Source: Membranipora membranacea (taxonomy: Eukaryota > Bryozoa > Gymnolaemata > Cheilostomatida > Membraniporidae). From it: a DNA stretch of 60,000 bases. The translations under genes and the position numbers were made by a program. Under the pieces are notes generated by a model. That model did not search any database. It was given only the letters and a program-made list of their open reading frames with translations, and had not been told where the DNA came from. Below, piece after piece: positions 46,550 through 57,870 of the stretch. The stretch covers positions 15,870,948 through 15,930,947 of the forward strand of contig OU612071.1 of the NCBI GenBank assembly GCA_914767715.1, in the 5' to 3' direction. Position 1 is the stretch's first letter. Every line of letters starts with the position of its first letter.

Positions 46550-46720
46550 AGACGAGCGGAAAGGGGAAAAACCAGGCTGTGGGGCTAACCAGGTTGTGGG
46601 AAACCTGATTTTCCCTGAGCCAGGTTTCCCCCCACAACCTGGTTTTCCCAGAGCCTTGTTTTCACCGCACCCTGGTTTTCCCTGTGGTGAAAACTAGGAT
46701 AGGGGAAAACCTGGTAATGG
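46550..46720. repeat. Cluster of CCAGGTT/AACCTGG inverted repeats
   Basis: AACCAGGTTGTGGGAAACC and its reverse complement (GGTTTCCCCCCACAACCTGG) surround about 20 bases. Further GGGGAAAACC and GGTTTTCCC pieces repeat on either side, giving several competing hairpins. It is probably a small inverted-repeat element. Confidence 0.7.
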
Positions 46721-47210
46721 GTACAAATCTGCAAATAATTCCCTCAACCATCTTGTTTGTAAGCTTTGGTATGTATATTGAGAAGAGATTGACATGGTCA
46801 CACCATATACCCAAAAATCTCAAAATCCTGGAACAGCATCTCACTCATAGTCTATATTCTGTAACTCAGTGATATTGCAAGAATATAAGTTTATCAAGTC
46901 TGTTGTGTCGTGCTATCTGATTGGCTGTCCCAAGTAGAGTTGCCATCTTGAATGTACAATCACGTGACAGTTGTTGTGAACGAGTTTAGATGAATGTGGT
47001 TACGCGTAATGTGAATCCTAGTAGAGATTGTGAGTATGAGGATTTTTATGTATTACATTTGCTAGTTGCCTTCTCGTGTACAAGAGAAGACAACTACAAA
47101 TTACCACAAATAAATGTTAACAGTATGAATGAGAAGCCCTAGTTCATCAATGAATGAACATGGATAATTAGGGAGGGTGAGTGAGGTATTAATAACAAGT
47201 AAAGAGCTTA
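46721..47210. other. Non-coding stretch with a promoter-like motif pair
   Basis: ATTGG at 46920-46924 and a palindromic E-box TCACGTGAC around 46961-46966 lie 40 bases apart, a combination seen in some promoters. No gene start follows that I can recognise. The stretch ends in TTA, the target duplication of the next element. Confidence 0.35.
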
Positions 47211-47609
47211 CACTACAGATTTTGTTCGTGATGAACAAGGCTTTGTTTGTAAGAGTTATATTCCCAAATTGCTATAGAATTCATTCCATTGACTGTTAGG
47301 ATAAATAGAGCTGAACCAATAATATAAGGTAACATTAGCTACTGCAAACACTCAATACTCTCATTGTTAACATGCTCTATTGTGCAATATTATTCCTGTC
47401 ACCCACCTTGACAAGGTGTCCATGTTACCTCAATGGCCATGAATTGGGACTACTCAAGATCGACATTGCAGACATGACTGCCCAACAAAACCCGACAGCA
47501 GTTGACTGAAGGGTATCAAATCCAATAATATTAGCTTAGCGATGACATTGCACTCTAACATAGATGCGAGGGGGATAGAGGTTACTCAAAAGTAAGTACT
47601 CTCTAACAA

Positions 47610-50600
47610 CACTGCGTTTCATACCCAAGAATTGTCTGACAATTCTGTACAATTCTAGAATTGTCAGAAACTGACCTATATATCATTACCCAACCAGCAG
47701 CCATTATTGTGTAATTAACCCTGCCTGCTAAATAAATTACTTTCATTATTGCTATTGTATAGTCATAGTATAAGCCTTTACAGTTCTAGTCAATATCATA
47801 CAATTGGATTGACATTGTATTCAATGAGTTTGTATTTAGATGACCAGGCAAGATATGCTGTAATGAATAGATATTGCTGTGCAAGGTAGCATCAAAATCT
47901 ATATTGCGGAAGGCCCAGGTTCAAATCCCCGCCGGGGCAAATCTTTTCTTTTTGTTTCATTATGATAAAAATTGAAAGCATTCCATTCGAAATGTTGGCT
48001 CACAATATTTGTAAGCACAGAAAACTCTTAGTAATGAGTATGATGACCCGACAAAATACTTATTTTCAACTCTTCTGTGTTGTACCATACCCTACGTTAT
48101 ATTTTGTGCAATCTGTTAATATTGGCAGCAACTGCATAAATAGAAAACATCAGCTAAACTATGCTAGCAGAATTATCAGAAAACTTTGCTACTAATAAAA
48201 ATGTAAAAAATCGCTCACCAGATGAGCAAGGAATTACTTTGTATCAACTGTCCTACATGCCTAAGTGGAGAGAAGTGATATGTGAATGAGGCCATATTTT
48301 CCACAGAACCACTGACCACTGAAAACATGCTGACTGATGCTAAAGAAAACTCAAACTTGGTGTCACAGCAAGTATTGGCATAGTCTAAACTACGCTCATT
48401 GTGATTATTGAGAGTGAATGACTTTCAGCTATTTCTATTTGTTAGCCAAAGATGCTCTGAGCATGGAGTTAGCTCTGAATGTTATGGTATGTGGGCTGAG
48501 GGAGGCAAAGGTAAATCAACTATCGTAAGCCTGGTATATATTTATTACCTGTCTACAAAGGAGCTCTTGATGTTATACTATATCATTCTCAGCCACCACA
48601 GTTATATGGTGTACAGGAAACAATTTCGGCATAGTTCTCTCTCACTCTTGGATGGTTGTCCCCTAGTTGGTGTTGGCACTAGTCCAGATAGTATTAAAAT
48701 GATAGACTAGTGGCAACACCGTTTAATGTAATAAATTTTAATCTGTCAGCTTGAGTGCCACAAGCAGGGAGGTTGGCCAATAACAGGCATAATTACATAA
48801 CTACCTTGATATCCTTGTTGTCAAAATTTTTAATTGTCCAATTAAGTATAATTAACACTGTTTGTTAATCCTTCACACACATTCCATTGCACTTGTAGCA
48901 AGTCATCATGACACACTTGTGGAATCAGAGAGACAGGAGTCATTGTAAGCTGACCTAACTTCCTGTCTTTTGCTGCTGATAATGAATGCCGTGAGTTTTT
49001 AATTTCGCGAATATTCATTTTTAAAATGATGGTTGTTTGGGTGTAAGTGCAATCATGATCATTCTTTGACGGAAGAGTGAGGGAGCGGGAAGTTGTAACA
49101 TTTTATGCAAAATACTAGATAATTGTCCGAATTCCATTTGTATATTTTTATCAAATTATCTCACCAAGCTCTGCTTCAAAGCTCATCATTGTACAGAGTT
49201 ATTATGCCAAGAATGAGATTGCCTCGCAAAAAAACCTCAAATTCTCTGCCGCCCTTATTCTCCAGTATTTACAAAAAAGTCTCATTGATTTTCCGCGCTT
49301 CTTGGTCAACTTCAAGAGTTGAGCCAGCATTATATGATAATCTGTGTGTTTATCCACAGGGTTGTCCATTTTTAAATCTACTGGTACCTTATAAGTTCTT
49401 TGAAGGTCGCCTATGAATGCCAGTGTAAACAAAATTAACATTCTTACTGGCTTATCTTGATTATGACTTCATGGGTAAATAACTTGGATACCAACAATAC
49501 ATCCAATTATGCTTGGCTAAGGTGTTGATGTCAAGTGAAAGGTAAACAATTGGCAAATAGACACTGTGAGAATCTCGTTCAAATTCAATAATAAGCTAAT
49601 CTCATTGAAAATGATCAGACAGACAGATCAAACTTTACACTGTAGCCATTAATAGCATGCATCAAAGAGTTTGGTATGTTAAAGGTTCTATCAACCTGAA
49701 ATTCCAATCATTTCAACAAATTCAGATTAGGGGCTTGCAGGGACATTACAGCTGTTAAATTTTAAAGAGATAAATTATTGCCTGGACAGCCTCTTGGCAG
49801 ATAATCTTTCAAAGCTCTCAGATTATTATTATCGGCTGCATTGATAAATTTAGAATTTACAGTGACCACCAGACATTCTGTACAAACGAGTTCTATTGTG
49901 TCATTGAATGATAGGCCTTTTTGATTTACTCATGCTACTCTCTACTCATATACCATAAAATTCAATTAATGGCTACAATGTACAGTTTAATCTGCCTGAT
50001 CATTTTCAATGAGATTAGCTTATTGAATTTAAACAAGATTCTCACAGTGTCGTTTGCCAATTGTTTACCTTTCAATTGACATCAACATCTTAGCCAAGCA
50101 TAATTGGATGTATTGTTGGTATCCAAGTTATTTACCCATGAAGTCATAATCAAGATAAGCCAGTCAGAATGTTCATTTTGTTTATACTGGCATTCATAGG
50201 CAACCTTCACAGAACTTATAAGGTACCAGTAGATTTAAAAATGGACAACCCTGTGGGTAAAGACACAGATTATCATATAATGCTGGCTCAACTCTTGAAG
50301 TTGACCAAGAAGGGCGGAAAATCAATGAAACCTTTTTGCAAATACTGGAGAATAAGGGCGCCAGAGAATTTAAGGTTTTTTTTGCGAGGCAATCTCATTC
50401 TTGACATAATAACTCTGTACGATGATGAGCTTTGAAGCAGAGTTTGGTGAAATAATTTGATAAAATATACAAATGTAATTTGGACAATTATCTAGCTCTT
50501 TGCATAAAATGTTACAACTTCCCGCCCCTCACTCTTCTGACAGTGAATGCTCATGATTGCAATTACACCCAAACAACCATCATTATAAAAATGAATATTC

Positions 50601-52014
50601 GTGAAATTCAAAACTCATCGCATTCATTATCAGCAGCAAAAGACAGGAAGTTAGGTCAGCTTACAATGACTCCTGTCTCTCTGATTCCACAAGTGTGTCA
50701 TGATGACTTGTTACAAGTGCAATGGAATGTGTATGAAGGCTTAACAAACAGTGTTAATTATACTTAATTGTACAATTAAAAATTTTGACAACAAAGATAT
50801 CAAGGTCATTATGTAATTATGCCTGTTATTGGCTAACCTCCCTGCTTGTGGCACTCAAGCTGACAGATTAAAATTTATTACTTTAAACGGTGTTGCCACT
50901 AGTCTAACATTTTAATACTATCTGGACTAGTGCCAACACCTACTAGGGAACTACCATCCAAGAGTGAGAAAGAAATATGCCAAAATTGCTTCCTGTACAC
51001 CATATAACTCAGATGGCTGGGAATGATATAGTATAACATCAAGAGCTCCTTTGTTGACAGGTAATGAATATATACCAGGCTTACGATAGTTGATTTACCT
51101 TTGCCCCCCTCAGCCCACACACCATAACATTCAGAGCTAACTCAATGCTCAGAGCATCTTTGGCCAACAAATAGAAATAGCTGAAAGCCATTCACTCTCA
51201 ATAATCACAAGGAGCGTAGTTTAGACTATGCCAATAATCAGTACTCATACTACTTGCTGTGACGCCAAGTTTGAGTTTTTTTAGCATCAGTCAGCATGTT
51301 TTCAGTAGTCAGTGGTTCTGTGGATAATATGGCCTCATTCACATATCACTTCTCTCCACTTAGGCATGTAGGACAGTTGATACAAAGTAATTCCTCGCTC
51401 ATCTTGGGAGCGATTTTGTACATTTACATTAGTAGCAAAGTTTTCTGATAATTCTGCTAGCATAGTTTAGCTGATGTATTCTATTTATGCAGTTGCTGCC
51501 AATATTAACAGATTGCACAAAATGTAACGTAGGGTATGGTACAACACAGAAGAGTTGAACATAAGTATTTTGTCGGGTCATCATACTCATTACTAAGAGT
51601 TTTCTGTGCTTACAAAAATTGTGAGCCAACAATCCGAATGGAATGCTTTCATTTTTCATCATGATGAAACGAAAGGAAAAGATTTGCCCCGGCGGGGATT
51701 TGAACCTGGGCCTCCCGCAATATAGATTTTGATGCTACCTTGCACAGCAATATCTATTCATTACAGCATATCTTGCCTGGTCATCTAAATACAAACTCAT
51801 TGAATACAATGTCAATCCAATTGTATGATATTGACTAGAACTGTAAAGGCTTATACTATGACTATACAATAGCAATAATGAAAGTAATTTATTTAGCAGG
51901 CAGGGTTAATTACACAATAATGGCTGCTGGTTGGGTAATGATATATAGGTCAGTTTCTGACAATTCTAGAATTGTACAGAATTGTCAGACAATTCTTGGG
52001 TATGAAACGCAGTG
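47610..52014. mobile_element. CACTG-ended giant foldback element (inner), nested in the outer one
   Basis: 4.4 kb, starting CACTGCGTTTCATACCC and ending with the exact complement. CAA lies on both sides (47607-47609 and 52015-52017), and the right arm of the outer element supplies the empty site. The arms of about 2.05 kb (47610 to about 49655 and about 49960 to 52014) are inverted copies separated by a loop of about 300 bp. Each arm contains a tRNA-like B-box segment. ORFs in the arms (for example 48408-48710 and 50899-51120) are mirror copies of one another with no known domain, so I do not treat them as genes. Confidence 0.85.
47888..47945 (+). mobile_element. tRNA-derived fragment in left arm of inner foldback
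   Basis: GCCCAGGTTCAAATCCCCGC followed by CGGGGCA resembles a T-arm plus acceptor end. The mirrored copy is at about 51678-51736 and a diverged one at about 17120-17160. The SINE fragment was captured before the arms were duplicated. Confidence 0.5.
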
Positions 52015-53714
52015 CAAAGGTTCAGTCTGAGCTAAAAATTTTAATCGATGCTTGTGGCTTGATATGGGAATCCACAAGCTACCTTTTCGATTTAATTTTT
52101 GGAAGCAGAATTAGAGAAACACCATCATTTCAATCAATCCTCAAGATTATTGTCTATGTAATTAGGGATAATCTTGATTGGAATGTGATATTGGCACCAG
52201 TTTAAACTCAAAGGTATCATTCATTTTTTTGGATTATGAGTTGGTTACATTGTTCTGAAAGCAATCCTAAAATCATCTCTTTTGGGAAGAGTATGAGGAG
52301 GCTCAGTTGGGTGTAATTTGATGCCTGTCAGTAGAATTTTGAATCAAAAGTATTTGCTTTCTTGTACAATATAATGAAGTGGGAGAATTGTGCTGCTATT
52401 GCAACCTTTTTCTCTACCATACAACATTGAAAACTGAAATCTGAGGGCGGGCAGGGGTAGGGTGGTGTAGCTAATAAGCACACAACTGTTGAAGTTCATG
52501 AGTTTTTGTAGGTGATTTTGGGTGATAAAGAATGGTGTTCGAAAAGCTGCACTACTCTTGAATTGGTACAAGGCCCAGAAATGCATAAAGCCCTAGCATT
52601 ACAATTCTTATGCGCCCTTTGTTGTCCGTGACCAGCTGCTGTCGCTTCATTCACATCGCATATTGTGTCGCGATTCCCTGCTATTGAGGTGACAGAGATG
52701 CCTGCCATATATGTTCGTGATTATATGAAAGCTGATTTAAAATTACAGAATATCCAAAATATGATGGAAATTTTTATTTGATTGTGATTCCCTGTTGTTA
52801 TTTATATTCTTATGCTGTTTCTGTATCAGGAATGCTGATATACAGTGCAAACTGCACACATAGCATCCTTTGCATGGATTTGAAAGAAAATCTGGCTATG
52901 TTCTCCCAAAGTACTATTTGACAAACAGATTAGTCTAGGATTGCTTTCAGAAAAATGTGACTAGCATGAATTATGACATTATGAATTAGACATGAATTAT
53001 ATGTTTGAGTTTAAACTGGTGCCAATATCACCAATGAACTCCCTCTGGGAGTTCATTGATATCACATTCCTATTAACATTATCCCTTATTATATAGGCAA
53101 TAATCTTGACGATAGATTGAAATGAAGATGTTTATTTTGTAATTCAGCTTCCAAAAATTAATTTGTCAGTAGAAAAGGTAGCTTTTGGATTCCTAGCCAA
53201 ATTGAAAAATTTCATATCAAGCCTCCAGCGATGGCCTGAAAGCCTTGTATGTAGCTAATAATTAAGTCTGTAATCGCCCACGCCCGCCTTGCATGGTACA
53301 ATCTGCTATCGGACATTGTAAAAACAAGACTAGAGCGGATCCATAACTCTGTTATTTGGATTACGCTGCCATTCTCATAACATTACATACCTACATGTAC
53401 ATGCATGGTCCAGCATTAAAATAAAAATTTATATCGCATGTTGTGTTGCGATTCCTTGCCATTGAGGTAACATGGGTATGCCTTTTTCGTAATTGAATGG
53501 AAGCCTGCTTTGAAATTACAGAATATCAAAAATATGATGAAATATTTGATTTTATTATGATTCCCTGTTGTTATTTATATTCTAATGGTGTTTCTGTATG
53601 GGAAGACTGATACACAGCGCACAATTCAAACATAACAAACATTGCACGGATTTGTAGGCAAGCCTAACTAAGTCTTGATCAAAAAAGGATGATTCAAATC
53701 ATATGTCTTATCAC

Positions 53715-53910
53715 TTGCCACATCCCGAAGCATGGGCGGCGAAATTTTAGTGCCTTATCGGCGAGGCTCTCTGTTTCCAGGCAGGTCGAAGCACATCTAG
53801 GGGCCAACCAATGCACGAGAAGGTGATGGACCGCAGTGGGATTCGTACCCTAGACCTTCAACATGTGCATGCTTAAGTCCGGCGCTCTAATCAACTGAGC
53901 CACCTCATAC
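53715..53910 (-). mobile_element. tRNA-derived SINE, minus strand, inside the outer CACTA element
   Basis: The reverse complement starts GAGGTGGCTCAGTTGATTAG (A box) with GGGTACGAATCCCAC (B box) 50 bases on, then a non-tRNA body of about 110 bases. At the mirror position of the left arm (about 52290-52308) only GAGGAGGCTCAGTTG remains, so the SINE head marks the inner end of the inverted repeats. Confidence 0.7.
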
Positions 53911-54585
53911 TCTTCCCAAAAGTGATGATTCTAGGATTGCTTTCAGATCAATGTAACTAACTCATAATCCAAAAAAAAGAATAATACCTTTGAGTTTAAA
54001 CTGGTGCCAATATCACATTCCAATCAAGATTATCCCTAATTACATAGGCAATAATCTTGAGGATTGATTGAAATGATGGTGTTTCTCTAATTCGCTGCTT
54101 CCAAAAATTAAATCGAAAAGGTAGCTTGTGGATTCCCATATCAAGCCACAAGCATCGATTAAAATGTTTAGCTCAGACTGAACCTTTGTTAGAGAGTGCT
54201 TACTTTTGAGTAACCTCTATCCCCCTCGCATATATGTTAGAGTGCAAGGTCATCGCTAAGCTAATATTATTGGATTTGATACCACTTCAGTCAACTGCTG
54301 CCGGGTTTTGTTGGGCAGTCATGTCTGCAATGTCGATCTTGAGTAGTCCCAATTCATGGCCATTGAGGCAACATGGACACCTTGTCAAGTTGGGTGACAG
54401 GAATAATATTGCACAATAGAGCATGTTAACAATGAGAGTATTGAGTGTTTGCAGTAGCTAATGTTACCTTATATTATTGGTTCAGCTCTATTTATCCTAA
54501 CAGTCAATGGAATGAATTCTATAGCAATTTGGGAATATAACTCTTACAAACAAAGCCTTGTTCGTCATGAACAAAATCTGTAGTG

Positions 54586-54899
54586 TTAGCTCGGGGACTC
54601 TTGATCCACCAAGAGAACTGAGTACATCAAAAACATTATTTGGAGCTGAAATATGTGGCAGCAGCACACAGATATCTAGCCACATATTCAGTATTAGATA
54701 ATATTATAACTTACAGAAAAACAACAAGAAAACAACAAGAAAAACAATAAGAAAACAACAAGAAAAAACAATGCAATCAGCTAAGTAACCAAGATGATTG
54801 TGTGATTGTGCTTGCTAGTTCATATCTTGTTCTGTTTATGTTTGTATATGTTTTTCTATCATGACGTTGTCTCTCACCCATATTTTTGTCAATCTCTAG
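54586..54899. other. Non-coding stretch with A-rich AACAAGAAAA repeats
   Basis: An imperfect array of AAAACAACAAGA units lies at about 54716-54772. No exon is supported until the acceptor at 54898-54899. Confidence 0.45.
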
Positions 54900-54980
54900 G
54901 TTCGATATCACCGTAACAGGACAGGTCGATCAGGATTAAATTACTTTGATGGTTGTCGATTCAGAGGTAGAACAGTGTAA
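54900..54980 (+). CDS. Weak candidate terminal exon
   Basis: After an acceptor (GTCAATCTCTAG) an open frame of 26 codons reads VRYHRNRTGRSGLNYFDG onwards and stops at TAA 54978-54980. A GTGAGT donor follows at 54984. The peptide is basic with ordinary codon content. No upstream exon or family was recognised, so this may be chance. Confidence 0.2.
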   Translation, partial: VRYHRNRTGRSGLNYFDGCRFRGRTV

Positions 54981-55660
54981 TTCGGTGAGTTGTAAATTTA
55001 TATGAATTGAGCATTTGCCATTAACTAGTTGTTAGTGTACACCCCAAAGTGCACCATTTAGAGTGTATCACAGTCAACAGACTAAAATTGCTAATCTACA
55101 CTTTTCTTTTAAATATATTTTAGTTTTTCGGCAGTTTTTCTGTTTGGTATTATCACAGCAGATATAGATAATAACTGTTCTGTCAAAATCACATCAAACT
55201 TAAATGATGACAATTTAACAAACAGCTTGATGCTCACAGAAAAATGGTTTTTAATCACCAAACATTTGCGCACATACCAAAAAGTTACTAGGGATTAAGC
55301 TCGTTGTCAAGTGAGTCATTGTATCCATTGGAAAATACAGCAGTTCATTGATATGACATTGGTGAGTTGATGATACTAACTGATAATTGGTGAGTTGATG
55401 ATACAGTTTGGAGTTATGAAAGCATAACTCCAAATTGGACACATGTTTCAAGACTACATATATATGACTTAGTTTTCTATGTGTATTATCCAACATATTG
55501 TTGCACAACTAGAACTGTTACTGCGAATGAAATCTAACAAACTACATGTTTTTCCTCAGTGCAATTGAATGGATGATTGTTTGAATTTGGCATCTTTTTA
55601 CACACAAGAAACAAATGACAGCTCCAGAACCAAAACAGGCCCGTAGTGCTAGGGGAGGCA
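54981..55660. other. Non-coding stretch, no gene recognised
   Basis: AT-rich DNA without supported exons. The minus-strand ORF at 55251-55508 contains a short repeat (TTGGTGAGTTGATGATAC twice, about 55360-55405) and no motif. Confidence 0.4.
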
Positions 55661-56605
55661 GGGAGGCACTGCTTCTCGGCCTATGGGCTAAGATAAAAGT
55701 GTCACTGCCAATGGCTGATTAGTGCTTGTTTCAGTTTCTGGCAGCTTGCTGCACACTCACGATTAGGATGTATCACACGGGTTTGTGAATTTGCGTAATT
55801 GCCGTATTACGCGTAATAATTTGCGTAATTATATTAATTTAGAATTTGCGTAATTTTAGGAGTTGCCTTCTACTGTCATGACTGTAGAGTATACTGAAAA
55901 GAGAAGGTAATTCCTTGTCAAGGTCAAAGGCAGGCCATCTCAAAATAGCTTGTGTTTTATCATCCAATAAGTAAGTCAAGTGCTGGGGAAATACTGAAGA
56001 GTCCTTCTTCTTTTCAAAGTTAATGATAGAAATAAGCAAAAGAAANNNNNNNNNNNNNNNNNNNNNNNNNNNNNNNNNNNNNNNNNNNNNNNNNNNNNNN
56101 NNNNNNNNNNNNNNNNNNNNNNNNNNNNNNNNNNNNNNNNNNNNNNNNNNNNNNNNNNNNNNNNNNNNNNNNNNNNNNNNNNNNNNNNNNNNNNNNNNNN
56201 NNNNNNNNNNNNNNNNNNNNNNNNNNNNNNNNNNNNNNNNNNNNNAATTCACAAACCCCTGTATCACACTCTCAGTACGAGGACTTCGGGCAACTTACGT
56301 CCCTCTTTAGGGGCAGCCCTTCCTCTGTTTTGTCATAAACAGGGCTTCCTCTAGAAAGCCTCTTGGCCTGCTGGCTAAGATCAAAGTGTCACTGCAAATG
56401 GCTGATTAGTGCCTGTTTCAGTTTCTGGCAGCTTGCTGCACACTCACGATTAGGAGGTCCATCATGACCTCACCTCTAGGATGCATTCTAGTTTACTAGG
56501 ATGTATCACACTCTCAGTACGAGGACTTCGGGCAAATTGCGTCCCTCTTTAGTGGCAGCCTACCCTCTGTTTTGTCATAAACAGGGCTTCCTCTAGAAAG
56601 CTAAA
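55661..56605 (+). repeat. Tandem duplication around an assembly gap
   Basis: The block from GGCCTATGGGCTAAGAT to CACGATTAGGA (about 55678-55768) recurs at about 56366-56456. The block TGTATCACACTCTCAGTACG to CTCTAGAAAGC recurs at about 56261-56361 and about 56502-56602. Between them 200 N (56046-56245) stand for unresolved sequence. Near the gap is a short array of TTTGCGTAATT units (about 55788-55858). ORFs spanning the N run are meaningless. Confidence 0.8.
56046..56245. other. Assembly gap of 200 N
   Basis: Exactly 200 ambiguous bases, a conventional placeholder length. The real distance is unknown and both flanks are repetitive. Confidence 0.99.
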
Positions 56606-57622
56606 TACAGTGGCCTAAAAGCAAAATAATTGAGTAAACCATCTCAGAATCAGCTCCACTAGGGTTTGAGTTGGCTAATCATATGCCTTAAAAAGGCCGA
56701 GTCCAATGAAGTTCTAACTTACTGTATGTTTTTCATGAGGTTCTAAGCTCTCATTTGAGCCATTTGACAAAACTCTACACCTACCACAGGCAGATCTGTT
56801 GATGCTCAAAGCTGATACTTCATGAAAACAGTCATGGTCCCAGCTCATGACGTCACAAGCAGTGTTTTCTTAAATTACTGTGATACCGAATATATGATAT
56901 ATGATACCTAATATTAGGGGAGTGATGGTACAGAGCCCCTTAAAGATATCAGGCTACAACCACCATTTTGTTTCAGCAATACAAATATCTGTACTCTCAA
57001 AATAAATGTATTATTGGAAAAAAATGATGTATAAAAGTTTCTTTTCTAAAATCGAAGGAGTTATCATTTGGTTTGTCAATTTTAATATATAAATAGTTAT
57101 CTCAGTTACAAAATCATCTACAAAAACAATATTATTGCTTTCAATAAAAAAAAAAAATCATTTTCTATTAGATTGTAATACCTTTTCAATTTAATTCAGT
57201 TTATTGCAGCCATGGGGTGGAGGGGTTACTGACTGCCCTGTGGTGCAGATCCAAAGCTTATACCTCGGATTTCTATTGATGAGTATGTTGTCTACTTGTG
57301 AAGGTTAATTGCATTTTGATACGTATTTAGTGGAGCCTGTAAAGAAGCCAGGGGTTCTTACTGGGCCAGGATGGGCAGAGATGATCAGTTAAAAGTTGCG
57401 ATAAACTCTGAGCAGTATTTCGTAGTATAACTTACCATGAAGGGTACAACCAAGAGTGATTCTTCCCGGATAGTGATGACGTAGTACCCAGGAAGTCAGC
57501 TCAGCACTAAATAGTACTCAATAGTCTGAGAAGCATCTGGAGGCAGGTATACTGTAGGTTGTATTAAGTGTAGTGCTCCAGATCTGGTGTTGTGTAGTTA
57601 GCTAGTCAGACTACTCCACATG
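56606..57622 (-). other. Non-coding; right part probably LTR or 3' flank of the Ty3-type element
   Basis: Reading the minus strand after the zinc-knuckle ORF, a polypurine-like AAAAGAAAGGGCA lies directly before TGTGGAGTAGTC (about 57634 down to 57612). This suggests the 3' LTR starts near 57622. Its end is not defined because the partner LTR lies outside the window. The remainder to 56606 shows no gene. Confidence 0.35.
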
Positions 57623-57870
57623 CCCTTTCTTTTGGAAGGGGCAGACAACTCTTACTCTATAGCTCCACCGGGTGGTGAAGCATAAAGGAAACAAAGACGG
57701 TGAAATATACATTCACAGTCTACGCATAACATCATGATAACAACAATGGGAATTTTGAAAATTAACATGGTTTGGGCCACACCCTTCCCAACTTTCAAAA
57801 TAACCACCTCTAGTGACAGGATCAGTTTTTGCATCATTTCCTGTTTGGCAACCGCCCGTGCTTGCCAGCG

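Larger units (their letters stand above)
47211..54585. mobile_element. CACTA-ended foldback DNA element (outer), non-autonomous
   Basis: Starts CACTACAGATTTTGTTC at 47211 and ends with its near-exact complement at 54585, flanked by TTA on both sides (47208-47210 and 54586-54588). CACTA ends plus a 3-bp duplication are the hallmark of the CACTA/EnSpm superfamily. Arms of about 690 bp (47211-47609 plus 52018 to about 52304, against about 53898-54585) are inverted copies. The left arm is split by another element at 47610-52014. The central 1.6 kb holds a third, diverged copy of part of the arm (about 52936-53230) and a 215-bp direct repeat (about 52657-52875 and 53437-53656). No transposase was found. 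Confidence 0.85.

Noticed and set aside
56023-56310. ORFs crossing the N run (also 55839-56267 on the minus strand)
   Set aside because: Most of the translation is unknown bases; they have no meaning.
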